Below are positions 47,341-55,444 of a DNA stretch of 58,345 nucleotides, in pieces. The DNA is from Phycisphaerales bacterium (GTDB lineage: Bacteria; Planctomycetota; Phycisphaerae; Sedimentisphaerales; Anaerobacaceae), in NCBI GenBank assembly GCA_030602885.1, contig JAUVYV010000022.1, forward strand, positions 1 through 58,345, written 5' to 3'. The translations under genes were made by a program, and so were the position numbers. Numbering within the stretch: position 1 is the first letter of the stretch; each line of letters starts with the position of its first letter. A model generated the notes under the pieces. The model saw nothing but the letters and a program-made list of their open reading frames with translations. It was not told where the DNA came from and made no database searches.

Positions 47341-48042
47341 ATGATTCGGCAATTAGGTAAAATTCGACGCAGACAGGTTTTGATTGATATTAACACGCAG
47401 AACGATTTCTTCCTCAATGACGGCAAGGCAAGGGTGGGCAATCGCAGAAGGGTCCTAAGCCATATCCGAAGAATGATAGCCCTCGCTCGGGCCAGGCATA
47501 TCCCCGTAATCTCAATATGCCAGATCCACCCGAATGACAACGGCGGCAGTGCTATCGACTACTGCATAGACGGCACGACCGGACAGAGAAAGATTACATA
47601 CACGCTTTTAAGCAATAGAGCAAGTTTTGCGGCGGACAATAATACGGACCTGCCGATTGATATACTCCGCCGGTACAGGCAGATTATACTGCACGCCCGC
47701 TGCAGCGACCCATTCAGTGAACCTCGCATTGACCGGCTCTTAAGCGAAATCAGAGCAAATGAGTTCATTCTCATTGGAGCAAGCGCCGAAGGCGCGGTGG
47801 AGGCGACCGCCCTGGGCCTGCTTCAGAGAGGCAAGAAGGTCAGCGTCGTTGTCGATGCTATCGGCTCAATAGACAAACGGAGGGCAAAACACGCCCTGCG
47901 AAAAATCGGCGCCAAAGGTGCTCGCCTCGTCGAGACAAAAAGAATCGCCGGAGCATCTCATCTCAAATCCGTCGGCGTGCTCAAAAACGGAAACGGACAA
48001 AAGCAGGCACAAGAGCCGGTTCTTAAACCCGCCGCCAAATAG
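47341..48042 (+). CDS. Isochorismatase-fold protein lacking the catalytic Cys
   Basis: 233 residues. The fold is recognisable from VLIDINTQNDFFLNDGKARVGN (catalytic Asp position), IRRMIALARARHIPVISICQIHP and FILIGASAEGAVEATALGLLQRGKKVSVVVDAIGS. In active members the last segment reads GxxTxxCVxxTA; here the Cys position is Ala (EGAVEATA). The C-terminal 40 residues are a basic tail. It is therefore probably a pseudoenzyme or a binding protein. An intact family member is at 16422-16961. Confidence 0.75.
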   Translation: MIRQLGKIRRRQVLIDINTQNDFFLNDGKARVGNRRRVLSHIRRMIALARARHIPVISICQIHPNDNGGSAIDYCIDGTTGQRKITYTLLSNRASFAADNNTDLPIDILRRYRQIILHARCSDPFSEPRIDRLLSEIRANEFILIGASAEGAVEATALGLLQRGKKVSVVVDAIGSIDKRRAKHALRKIGAKGARLVETKRIAGASHLKSVGVLKNGNGQKQAQEPVLKPAAK

Positions 48043-48124
48043 CCGTATCTCCACGTCTTAAATCTCACTTTCATTGTCGCCGGGCGCATCTCATATACAT
48101 TGGCCTGCTGACACTGCTCAACCG

Positions 48125-48153
48125 TTGACATCTGCCCTTTAAGGTAATAGACT
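48125..48153 (+). promoter_or_regulatory. Sigma70-like promoter of the sulfatase pair
   Basis: TTGACA (48125-48130), 17-bp spacer, TAGACT (48148-48153), 82 bp before the first sulfatase start. Perfect -35, 4 of 6 at -10. Confidence 0.55.
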
Positions 48154-48235
48154 GCGCTGTTAGTCAAGAGGTATCTGAATACTAACCGGGGCGCCTTTGC
48201 CAACAAGATGACAACCGTTAACCCGAGGAAAAAAG

Positions 48236-49696
48236 ATGGGCCGGCAGACCAGAAGAGAGTTTCTAAAGAGTGTGAGTTTTTCGGCATCTCTGGCGATTGC
48301 GCCGCGATTCGCATTCGGCGAACAGACAGCTAAAAAACCGAACATCATCTTCATCCTGACCGACGATTTGGGCTATGGCGATTTGGGCTGTTACGGCCAG
48401 GAGCAGATAAAGACGCCTAACCTTGACAGGATGGCTGCTGAGGGGATGCGTTTTACGGACCACTACGCCGGCAGCACGGTATGTGCCCCCTCGCGGTGTG
48501 TTTTGATGACCGCCCTGCACACGGGCCACTGCTTCGTCCGCGGCAACAAGAAAGTGGGTGAGGGGGACCTTCCGATACCGGAGGAGACACTGACCGTGGC
48601 GAAGATATTGAAGGGGGCGGGTTATTCGACCGGTCTTGTCGGCAAGTGGGGGCTTGGCGGGCCAGGGACAAGTGGGATACCGAATAAGCAGGGCTTCGAT
48701 TATTTCTTCGGCTACCTCTCCCAGGTTCGCGCGCACAACTACTATCCCACATACCTCTGGCGGAACGAAGAGAAGGTGCCGCTGAAAAACGAAGTCGTGT
48801 TCAGCCCGGACGGCTACGCAAAAGGACTCGGTAGTGCTGCGAAAAAGCGCGTCCGGTATTCACACGACCTCTTCGCCGACGATGCACTCAAATTCATCGA
48901 ACGAAACAAGGGCAAACCGTTCTTTCTCTACCTCGCCCTGACCATCCCGCACGCCAACAACGAAGCGCATCTGGTCAACCGCCACGGTATGGAAGTACCC
49001 GACTACGGCATCTACAAAGATAAAGATTGGCCCGAGGCGCAGAAGGGCCATGCGGCGATGATTTCACGGATGGATGCGGACGTGGGAAGACTTTTGGCCA
49101 AGCTCAAAGAGCTTGGGATAGCAAAGAATACGTTCGTTCTGTTCAGCAGCGACAACGGCACGCACAAAGAAGGTGGCGCAAAACCCGACTTCTTCAAAAG
49201 CTCCGGGCCCCTCCGCGGCATCAAACGAGACCTCTACGAGGGCGGAATCCGTGTCCCGACGATTGCATACTGGCCCGGCACAATAAAAGCGGGCTCCGTA
49301 AGCGACTATATCGGCGGGTTCCAGGACTTCCTGCCGACCTGTACAGAGTTGGCAAAGGCCAAAACACCTGACGCCATCGACGGTATCAGTATGGCACCGA
49401 CACTGCTGGGCGATGAGGCAAGGCAGAAAAAGCATGAGTTTCTTTACTGGGAGTTTCACGAAAGAGAGAAGAAGCAGGCCGTCCGTATGGGCGACTGGAA
49501 ACTGCTGCGCTTTGTCCGCTCCGGAAAAGTTGAACTCTACAACCTAAGAGACGACCTCGGCGAAACAAGAGACATCACCAAAGACCACCCCGAGATAGTA
49601 GCAAGACTCGAAAAGTACCTGGCCGAAGCAAGAATACCTTCGCAGACCTTTCCCATGCCCGAGCTCGAACGACTTAGAGGCAAATTGAAACCATGA
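48236..49696 (+). CDS. Sulfatase (arylsulfatase A-like), Tat-exported
   Basis: 486 residues. Twin-arginine signal TRREFLKSVSFSASLAIA, then KPNIIFILTDDLGYGDLGCYG (metal-binding Asp pair) and STVCAPSRCVLMT, whose Cys in CxPSR is converted to formylglycine. GKWGLGGPG, HDLFADDALKFIERNKGKPFFLYLAL and SSDNGTHKEGG (metal-binding DN) complete the active site. It removes sulfate esters from polysaccharides or other sulfated compounds outside the cytoplasm. The next sulfatase overlaps by 4 nt, so both are co-expressed. Activation requires a formylglycine-generating enzyme or anSME, not in this window. Confidence 0.95.
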   Translation: MGRQTRREFLKSVSFSASLAIAPRFAFGEQTAKKPNIIFILTDDLGYGDLGCYGQEQIKTPNLDRMAAEGMRFTDHYAGSTVCAPSRCVLMTALHTGHCFVRGNKKVGEGDLPIPEETLTVAKILKGAGYSTGLVGKWGLGGPGTSGIPNKQGFDYFFGYLSQVRAHNYYPTYLWRNEEKVPLKNEVVFSPDGYAKGLGSAAKKRVRYSHDLFADDALKFIERNKGKPFFLYLALTIPHANNEAHLVNRHGMEVPDYGIYKDKDWPEAQKGHAAMISRMDADVGRLLAKLKELGIAKNTFVLFSSDNGTHKEGGAKPDFFKSSGPLRGIKRDLYEGGIRVPTIAYWPGTIKAGSVSDYIGGFQDFLPTCTELAKAKTPDAIDGISMAPTLLGDEARQKKHEFLYWEFHEREKKQAVRMGDWKLLRFVRSGKVELYNLRDDLGETRDITKDHPEIVARLEKYLAEARIPSQTFPMPELERLRGKLKP

Positions 49697-51165
49697 GCGA
49701 ATCGACAATGATGAATCGTCGCGACTTCCTCAAGAAAATAGCCGCCACAAGCACCGCCCTGGCAATGCCCGGCTGCACCCCACCTCACCGCCCGACTCAG
49801 ACAATCTGCCCAAAACCCAACATAATTTTCATCATGGCCGATGATTTGGGTTACGCCGAGCTCGGCTGTTACGGGCAGAAGAAAATCCGCACACTTAACG
49901 TTGATAAGCTCGCCGCTGAAGGTATCAAGTTCACACAATGCTATGCCGGCTGCAGCGTCTGTGCGCCCTGTCGGAGTGTGCTGATGACCGGCTATCACAT
50001 GGGCCATACGTCGGTGCGGGAGAACAGCGGCGGTGTGCCGCTTGTGCCCGGCGACGTCACCGTAGCGGAGGTTCTGAAAGAGGCCGGCTATACCTGTGGC
50101 GGGTTCGGCAAATGGGGACTGGGGGACATTAACACCGAGGGTGTGCCGACGAAGCAGGGGTTTGATGAGTTCTTTGGTTACTACCATCAGGTGCACGCGC
50201 ATTACTATTATCCTGAGTTCTTGTGGGACAACGACGAGAAATATGTCCTGGAGGGCAATGAGAACGATGGTCGCAAGATTTATACGCATGATGTGATTAT
50301 GCAGCGGGCGCTTTCGTTTATTCGGCGGAACAGAAACAAGCGGTTCTTCTGCTACCTGCCTGTGACTATACCCCACACAGAGCTGCTTGTGCCGGAAGAA
50401 TCCATGGCCGAATATGCGGGCAAATTCCCTGAGCCGAAACCGTTTGTCGATGAGCGTGGGCATGTGGCCGACCAGGCCCACCCCCGAGCGGCATTTGCGG
50501 CCATGATCACGCATCTGGACAAAGGCGTCGGAGAGCTTATGGCTGCTCTGAAAGAGTTGAATATTGACGACAAAACGATTGTATTCTTCACTTCGGACAA
50601 CGGGGGACAGAATGCCGGAGGGGTGGATGCCGAATTCTTCGAGGCCAATGGGCCGCTGCGAGGGTACAAGAGGGACTTCTACGAAGGCGGGCTGCGAGTG
50701 CCGATGATAGTGCGTTGGCCGGGGCGTATCGAGCCGGGTATTGTCAATGAGCTTCTCTGGTATTTTGCCGACGTTATGCCGACATTAGCTGAGCTGGCCG
50801 GCGCTACCGGTCACCTGCCGGCGAATATCGACGGGATTAGCGTTGTGCCGACGCTGCTCGGCGAAAAGCCGGCGGGGAGAAAGCAAAAGGGCCACGAGTA
50901 CCTGTACTGGGAGCTGGGTAAGGCCGGCAGATTAAAGCAGGCGGTTCGGATGGGCAACTGGAAGGGTGTGCGGAATCGACCCGGTACACCGATCGAACTA
51001 TACGACCTGAACGACGACGTCGGAGAGACAAACAACGTAGCCGACAGACATCTTGAAATAGTGAAAAATATCGAAGAGCTTATGAGCAGCGCTCACATAC
51101 CGATGCGGCCGCAGGGTGAGCCGCAGGGCGTCCGGTGGCACTGGGCGATGAGACGATACAAGTAA
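49693..51165 (+). CDS. Sulfatase, Tat lipoprotein, CAPCR active-site motif
   Basis: 490 residues. NRRDFLKKIAATSTALAMPGC combines a twin-arginine signal with a lipobox Cys (about residue 27), so it is probably a Tat-exported lipoprotein. KPNIIFIMADDLGYAELGCYG, GCSVCAPCRSVLMTG, GKWGLGDIN and TSDNGGQNAGG are sulfatase motifs. The formylglycine signature is CAPCR, with Cys where Ser is usual (CxPSR); the C-x-P-x-R core is kept, so activity is likely. It is similar to the upstream sulfatase throughout and overlaps its stop (ATGA), suggesting tandem duplication and joint action on one substrate. Confidence 0.94.
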   Translation: MSESTMMNRRDFLKKIAATSTALAMPGCTPPHRPTQTICPKPNIIFIMADDLGYAELGCYGQKKIRTLNVDKLAAEGIKFTQCYAGCSVCAPCRSVLMTGYHMGHTSVRENSGGVPLVPGDVTVAEVLKEAGYTCGGFGKWGLGDINTEGVPTKQGFDEFFGYYHQVHAHYYYPEFLWDNDEKYVLEGNENDGRKIYTHDVIMQRALSFIRRNRNKRFFCYLPVTIPHTELLVPEESMAEYAGKFPEPKPFVDERGHVADQAHPRAAFAAMITHLDKGVGELMAALKELNIDDKTIVFFTSDNGGQNAGGVDAEFFEANGPLRGYKRDFYEGGLRVPMIVRWPGRIEPGIVNELLWYFADVMPTLAELAGATGHLPANIDGISVVPTLLGEKPAGRKQKGHEYLYWELGKAGRLKQAVRMGNWKGVRNRPGTPIELYDLNDDVGETNNVADRHLEIVKNIEELMSSAHIPMRPQGEPQGVRWHWAMRRYK

Positions 51166-51222
51166 TCAAAACCTCGCTGTTACCCTCCTAAGCACTACAC
51201 CAGATTGGACAAGCAGTTTCCT

Positions 51223-51301
51223 CCGCACCCAAGACCTGACAAAACGAAGCCCTGTTCTTTTCTGTTCGATCCGTTTCGCTTTGCTGCTAATTTGGGTGCG
51301 G
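51223..51301. promoter_or_regulatory. Long-range inverted repeat upstream of the E2 promoter
   Basis: CCGCACCCAA (51223-51232) and TTGGGTGCGG (51292-51301) are perfectly complementary with a 59-nt loop. The right arm ends 4 bp before the -35 element. It may be an operator, or part of the sulfatase 3' end; no T-run follows. Confidence 0.4.
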
Positions 51302-51305
51302 GGCA

Positions 51306-51334
51306 TTGACAATCGCCGGCCAGAGACGTAAAAT
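51306..51334 (+). promoter_or_regulatory. Strong sigma70-like promoter of the E2 gene
   Basis: TTGACA (51306-51311), 17-bp spacer, TAAAAT (51329-51334): 11 of 12 consensus bases, the best promoter in the window. 51 bp upstream of the start codon. Confidence 0.7.
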
Positions 51335-51385
51335 CTTGTGTTTAGACAATCAACTAAAAACAGTCAATCGGATAGGAATATCATA

Positions 51386-52618
51386 ATGGCAAAGGAAGTT
51401 CGGTTACCGCAGCTCGGCCAGACTATGGAGGAAGGCACAATCGTTAACTGCCTCGTAAAGGTCGGCGACCAGGTCAAAAAAGGCGACGTGCTGTTCGAGA
51501 TCGAAACGGACAAGGCCACGCTGGAGATGGAATCTCCTTCAGATGGTTTTGTAAAACACATAATAGCCCGGCAGGGTCAGACACTGCCTGTCGGCGACCC
51601 CGTCCTTGTCCTTGGCGAAAAGGATGAGCAGCTCAGCGACGACTTTATCAAGTCACTGACCGGCGGCGCTGCACCCACAGCTGCGGCAGCTCAGGTGTCG
51701 GTATCGGCCACAGCGCCGACGACTGCACCTGCCAAACCCGCTGCTGCGCCGGTTGAAGCTCCTGCGAAGGTGATGGCGTCACCGAGGGCAAAGAAGCTCG
51801 CAGCCGACTTCGGCGTTGACCTTACAGCCGTCAAAGGAACGGGCCTTGGCGGCAGAATTACCGAAGATGACGTCAAGAAAGCCACAGGCGGTGCGGCAAA
51901 ACCTGCTGCCGCAGCAGCGGCCCCTGCCGGCGCTGAGCCGAAGCTCGGACAAACCATACCGGTTACCCGCCTGCAGAAAATCACCGCCCAGCGCATGCTT
52001 CGCTCCAAACAGGAAATACCCTGCTTCTACCTTAACGTACAGGCCGACGTGACCGACCTCGTCGCGTACAGAACCAAGCTGAACGAAACCGGCGATGTCA
52101 AAGTCGCCTACAACGACTTCATCATCAAAGCCGTCGCGATCGGCCTCGAAAAGTTCCATGTTATGACAGGCCAACTCGACGGCGACAAGATCAAACTCGC
52201 CGACTCCATCGGTATCGGCCTGGCAATCTCGGTTCCCGACGGCCTGGTCGCCCCAATCGTCAAGGATGTCCAGAGCAAAAGCGTCAGTGAGGTTGCCCGC
52301 TACAGTCAGGCGCTCATCGAAAGAGCAAGAGCCGGCAAGCTTACCCCCGACGACCTCGAAGGCGGCTGCATCACCGTCAGCAACCTCGGCACGTTCGGCA
52401 TCGACTCATTTATCCCAATCGTCGTGCCGGGCCAGTGCTCCATCCTCGGCATAGGCCAAATCGCCGACACCCTTGTTCCATCCGACGGCAATATCCTCGT
52501 CCGAAAGCTGATGAATATGACCCTGTCCGTTGACCACAAAGTAACAAACGGTGCCTACGCCGCACAGTTCCTCGATTTCGTCAGAAAGCTGCTCGATGAC
52601 CCGGCGAACTTCAAGTAG
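51386..52618 (+). CDS. 2-oxoacid dehydrogenase E2 component (dihydrolipoamide acyltransferase)
   Basis: 410 residues from ATG 51386; an upstream frame start at 51338 is rejected. Lipoyl domain 1-80 with the modified Lys in IETDKATLEM (K43), an Ala/Pro-rich linker, a peripheral-subunit-binding domain (MASPRAKKLAADFGVDL ... GGRITEDDVKKA, about 130-170), a second linker and the acyltransferase core from about 195. The active-site motif is DHKVTNG where most E2s have DHRxxDG, so the conserved Asp is Asn. It transfers acyl groups to CoA in pyruvate or related dehydrogenase complexes. No E1 or E3 genes are adjacent, so it must assemble with subunits encoded elsewhere, or act alone. Confidence 0.92.
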   Translation: MAKEVRLPQLGQTMEEGTIVNCLVKVGDQVKKGDVLFEIETDKATLEMESPSDGFVKHIIARQGQTLPVGDPVLVLGEKDEQLSDDFIKSLTGGAAPTAAAAQVSVSATAPTTAPAKPAAAPVEAPAKVMASPRAKKLAADFGVDLTAVKGTGLGGRITEDDVKKATGGAAKPAAAAAAPAGAEPKLGQTIPVTRLQKITAQRMLRSKQEIPCFYLNVQADVTDLVAYRTKLNETGDVKVAYNDFIIKAVAIGLEKFHVMTGQLDGDKIKLADSIGIGLAISVPDGLVAPIVKDVQSKSVSEVARYSQALIERARAGKLTPDDLEGGCITVSNLGTFGIDSFIPIVVPGQCSILGIGQIADTLVPSDGNILVRKLMNMTLSVDHKVTNGAYAAQFLDFVRKLLDDPANFK

Positions 52619-52641
52619 ACCCCCACAACTCCAAGACCGAT

Positions 52642-52681
52642 AAAAAGCGGCGTCGAGGCCCTGTTTTCAACGCTGCTTTTT
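52642..52681 (+). terminator. Intrinsic terminator of the E2 gene (possibly bidirectional)
   Basis: Stem AAAAAGCGGCGT (52642-52653) / ACGCTGCTTTTT (52670-52681), one G-T pair, 16-nt loop, followed by more T-rich sequence. It lies 23 bp past the stop. Confidence 0.7.
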
Positions 52682-52907
52682 CTCTACCCCCGGTCTTGTC
52701 CCGACTGGGCCGAGAAACCCCCTTCCCTGTACTGTCAACTGCGTTTTTTATCGGCTGGTCCCATAAAAAGATAAAGTTTCTAACCCTCTGTTGCCGAAAA
52801 AATCAGTGGGCGATGGACCCTCTTGACAGCACTGATACGCGGCCATCGAACCCAGGCTTTATGCCTTTCCATAAAAGGTCCTTTATTGTAGAGGTCTCGG
52901 ACAGATT

Positions 52908-54152
52908 ATGAGAACGATAGCGATTGTCAATCAAAAGGGTGGTTGTGGCAAAACTACGGTAGCAATAAACCTTGCAAGTGCACTGGCCGAGGCGGACAGG
53001 AAGACTTTGCTTGTCGATATGGACCCGCAGTCGCACTGTGCCGTCGGACTGGCAGTACCCGAAGAGCAGATCGAGCAAAGCATTTACGACATCCTCATCA
53101 GCTACAGCAGAAATGAGCCCCTGAAATTGTCCGAGATACTCTGGGAAATCAGCGAAAACCTCGAGCTGGCGCCGGCCAGCATCGACCTGTCCGCTTTCGA
53201 GCAGCAAATGGCCGGTGTACCCGAACGCGAATGCTGCCTGCAAAAGGTCCTCGATTCCGTCGGAAACGAATACGACTCTGTCATAATCGATTGCCCCCCC
53301 GCCGTGGGACTGCTTACCTTCAACGCCCTGCGAGCCGCCACCGATGTCATTGTCCCCGTCGAAACCGGCTACTTCTCACTGCATGGGCTCAGCAAACAGC
53401 TCGAAACTCTCAGTATCCTCTGCCGGCGGTGCGACCAGCACGTAAACGTAAGGGTGCTCGCCAGCATGTACGACATAAGAACGAAAATGGCACGCGAGAT
53501 ACTCGGTGAGCTGCGGTCTCACTTCGACGACAAAATGTTCAAAACCACGGTTAACTTCAATACGAAACTGAAAGAGGCCACGAGCTTCGGCCAGCCAATC
53601 TGTGAATACGACCCCGCAAGCAGAGGACACGCCGATTTCAAGTCGCTGGCGAGAGAGGTCGTCAGCACCCAGGCAAAAGAGCCGCGCCGGCAGATAGTCG
53701 AGTCACTCACCGACCAGCTCGAAGCAATCACCGCAACCGCAGACGAGCTCCTCGAACAGGCAAAACCAAGAATACAGGAAATTCCGACATCCAAACCTGA
53801 GCCCGCCAGGTCCGAAGCTCTCAAACCTGAAAAACCGGACTTGGCCCGAACCGATGCAAAACTATCCGATTACTACGGCGCCAATCAGGTAAACGACGCC
53901 ATCGCATTTGTAACGCTGTACCCGCGCGCCAAGGCCGTCCAGGTGGCGGGCGATTTCAACAACTGGCAGCCGTCCAAAACACCGCTTGAAAAGGTCGGCG
54001 AAAGCGGCGTCTGGCAGACATCCGTCAAGCTGACTCCCGGAAGGTACCGTTACCGTCTTGTCGTCGACGGCCAGTGGCAGCAGGACCCCTACAACGAAAC
54101 GACCGAGCTAAATCCCTTCGGCGGCCATAACTCCGTCGTCGAGGTCAAATAA
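52908..54152 (+). CDS. ParA/Soj ATPase fused to AMPK-beta-like glycogen-binding domain (CBM48)
   Basis: 414 residues. Residues 1-255 are a ParA/MinD-type ATPase: KGGCGKTT deviant Walker A (10-17), LLVDMDPQSH, DSVIIDCPPAVG (Walker B) and PVETGYFSLHGL. A helical and Pro-rich linker (about 255-325) leads to a C-terminal CBM48 (about 332-414): VTLYPRAKAVQVAGDFNNWQP, PGRYRYRLVVDGQWQQDP and GGHNSVVEV. Of the five glycogen contacts known in AMPK beta, both Trp and the Asn are kept, with Arg for Lys and Phe for Leu. No ParB is adjacent. It may tether or distribute glycogen or another alpha-glucan; this is inference. A terminator follows. Confidence 0.9.
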   Translation: MRTIAIVNQKGGCGKTTVAINLASALAEADRKTLLVDMDPQSHCAVGLAVPEEQIEQSIYDILISYSRNEPLKLSEILWEISENLELAPASIDLSAFEQQMAGVPERECCLQKVLDSVGNEYDSVIIDCPPAVGLLTFNALRAATDVIVPVETGYFSLHGLSKQLETLSILCRRCDQHVNVRVLASMYDIRTKMAREILGELRSHFDDKMFKTTVNFNTKLKEATSFGQPICEYDPASRGHADFKSLAREVVSTQAKEPRRQIVESLTDQLEAITATADELLEQAKPRIQEIPTSKPEPARSEALKPEKPDLARTDAKLSDYYGANQVNDAIAFVTLYPRAKAVQVAGDFNNWQPSKTPLEKVGESGVWQTSVKLTPGRYRYRLVVDGQWQQDPYNETTELNPFGGHNSVVEVK

Positions 54153-54198
54153 CCCACAACCACTACACACACAGGTATCACCGTCGCCGCTCACTGCC

Positions 54199-54240
54199 CT
54201 CTCGACACCCACAGCCCGTGTCGAGAGCAACTTTTACCAA
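54199..54240 (+). terminator. Intrinsic terminator of the ParA-CBM48 gene
   Basis: Perfect 10-bp stem CTCTCGACAC (54199-54208) / GTGTCGAGAG (54218-54227), 9-nt loop, then CAACTTTTACC. Confidence 0.75.
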
Positions 54241-54267
54241 AAAATGAAAAAATTGGCCGGATTTTCC

Positions 54268-54296
54268 TTGACATCCGAACCCTGAAACGTTATCAA
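54268..54296 (+). promoter_or_regulatory. Sigma70-like promoter of the P-domain PEP-CTERM gene
   Basis: TTGACA (54268-54273), 17-bp spacer, TATCAA (54291-54296). 62 bp upstream of the start codon. Confidence 0.55.
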
Positions 54297-54358
54297 TGCG
54301 ATAGTGATGGGGGCGAGGATTGAGTAGTTCAACATGTAACTTTTATTGCGGAGTTTAT

Positions 54359-54964
54359 ATGTTTACTCGATGCTCGACTCTAAACGTGGCTGTCACACTG
54401 CTCATCGGCCTGAATACCCTCTCCTGTGCCTTTGCCGATTTCACGTACACCTACGGCGGCAGTTTCAATTTGCCCCTGCCCGACCCCAACGGATCCGGCG
54501 AGACAGCCGTCGCGGAGGCAACCATAAATGTCGGCGACCATATTACTATAGCCGACCTCGACGTAGGCATAAACATAACTCACCCGCATGTATTCGACCT
54601 GCAACTTTTTCTGCAAAGTCCGCAGGGCGCGCAAATCTGCCTGAACGCATACGACTTTAACCCATTCTTCGTCGGCGGCAACTATACGGGAACGATATTC
54701 GACGACGAGGCACCGCAGCCCATCGAGCATGGCAAACCGCCTTTCACAGGCCAATTCAAACCCCACAGCCCCGACCTGCTTTCCCATTTTGACGGCCAGG
54801 ACGCCTTCGGCGACTGGCTGCTGCAAATCCATGACGTTTGGCCTTTCCACGCCGGACAATTAGACGCATTCGAGCTTATTATTACGGTTCCGGAACCGTC
54901 GAGTTTCATTTTGCTCTCTGCGGGTCTGTTTTGTCTGCGCAGGAAAAGCCGCAGGCGCAGATGA
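54359..54964 (+). CDS. Exported P-domain protein with PEP-CTERM sorting signal
   Basis: 201 residues from ATG 54359, 5 nt after GGAG. Signal peptide (VAVTLLIGLNTLSCAFA, cut about residue 26). The body resembles a proprotein convertase P-domain: ITIADLDVGINITHPHVFDLQLFLQSPQG, FDDEAPQPI, HFDGQDAFGDWLLQIHD and GQLDAFELII. The C-terminus is a PEP-CTERM signal: VPEPSSFILLSAGLFCL followed by RRKSRRRR, processed by an exosortase. P-domains usually accompany subtilisin-type proteases; here it stands alone. Probably a surface or extracellular-matrix protein. Confidence 0.88.
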   Translation: MFTRCSTLNVAVTLLIGLNTLSCAFADFTYTYGGSFNLPLPDPNGSGETAVAEATINVGDHITIADLDVGINITHPHVFDLQLFLQSPQGAQICLNAYDFNPFFVGGNYTGTIFDDEAPQPIEHGKPPFTGQFKPHSPDLLSHFDGQDAFGDWLLQIHDVWPFHAGQLDAFELIITVPEPSSFILLSAGLFCLRRKSRRRR

Positions 54965-55078
54965 AGCATTAAAAACCTGCTGAAAATCTTACCAACTCAG
55001 CTCCCATCCTGATACAGCCTTGATAGTCGTCGCAAATCGCTGTAAGATAGCGACGAATTGCATTTTGGAGCTGATTCG

Positions 55079-55438
55079 GTGACAGAAGAAGCCCAGAAGG
55101 TTGAGGTGACCCGCGTCAAAAAGCCGGTTAAGTATTCACGGCCGACGCCCACGCCCCTTGAACGATTCAACAATGCCCTTGGGCCGGTGGCGGGCGGGCT
55201 GATACTGGATATGGCCGATTTTCTCACCTTTGGCCCGATTGGACTATACATAGGGTTTTTTGTGGGAGCTGTCATCGGCTGGTGGATTGGCTCGACGTAC
55301 GGCTTTTCGTTGAAGGCCAAACTGTTCTGGGCAACTCTGGCCGGCCTCTACTGCCTGGTTCCTATGACCGAGTTTGTGCCCATCGCAACCATGATATCGG
55401 CGGTGGCAAGATTCTACGAAAAAAACTCGCGGCGATGA
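55079..55438 (+). CDS. Small membrane protein, two or three helices
   Basis: 119 residues from GTG 55079, 8 nt after GGAG; a TTG at 55058 is an alternative. Charged N-terminus, then LGPVAGGLILDMADFLTFGPIGLYIGFFVGAVIGWWIG and LFWATLAGLYCLVPMTEFVPIATMISAVARF as membrane segments. No family recognised. An inverted repeat TCGTCGC/GCGACGA (55027-55056) lies just upstream. It converges on the PEP-CTERM gene at 55445. Confidence 0.7.
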   Translation: MTEEAQKVEVTRVKKPVKYSRPTPTPLERFNNALGPVAGGLILDMADFLTFGPIGLYIGFFVGAVIGWWIGSTYGFSLKAKLFWATLAGLYCLVPMTEFVPIATMISAVARFYEKNSRR

Positions 55439-55444
55439 CGCTTG

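Noticed and set aside
47958-48314. - strand frame (VILLAKAPRLVFRYLL, KGQMSTVEQCQQANVYEM) between the pseudoenzyme and the first sulfatase
   Set aside because: Locally protein-like, but it overlaps both neighbouring genes and runs antisense to a good promoter for the sulfatases. No start context or homology could be recognised.
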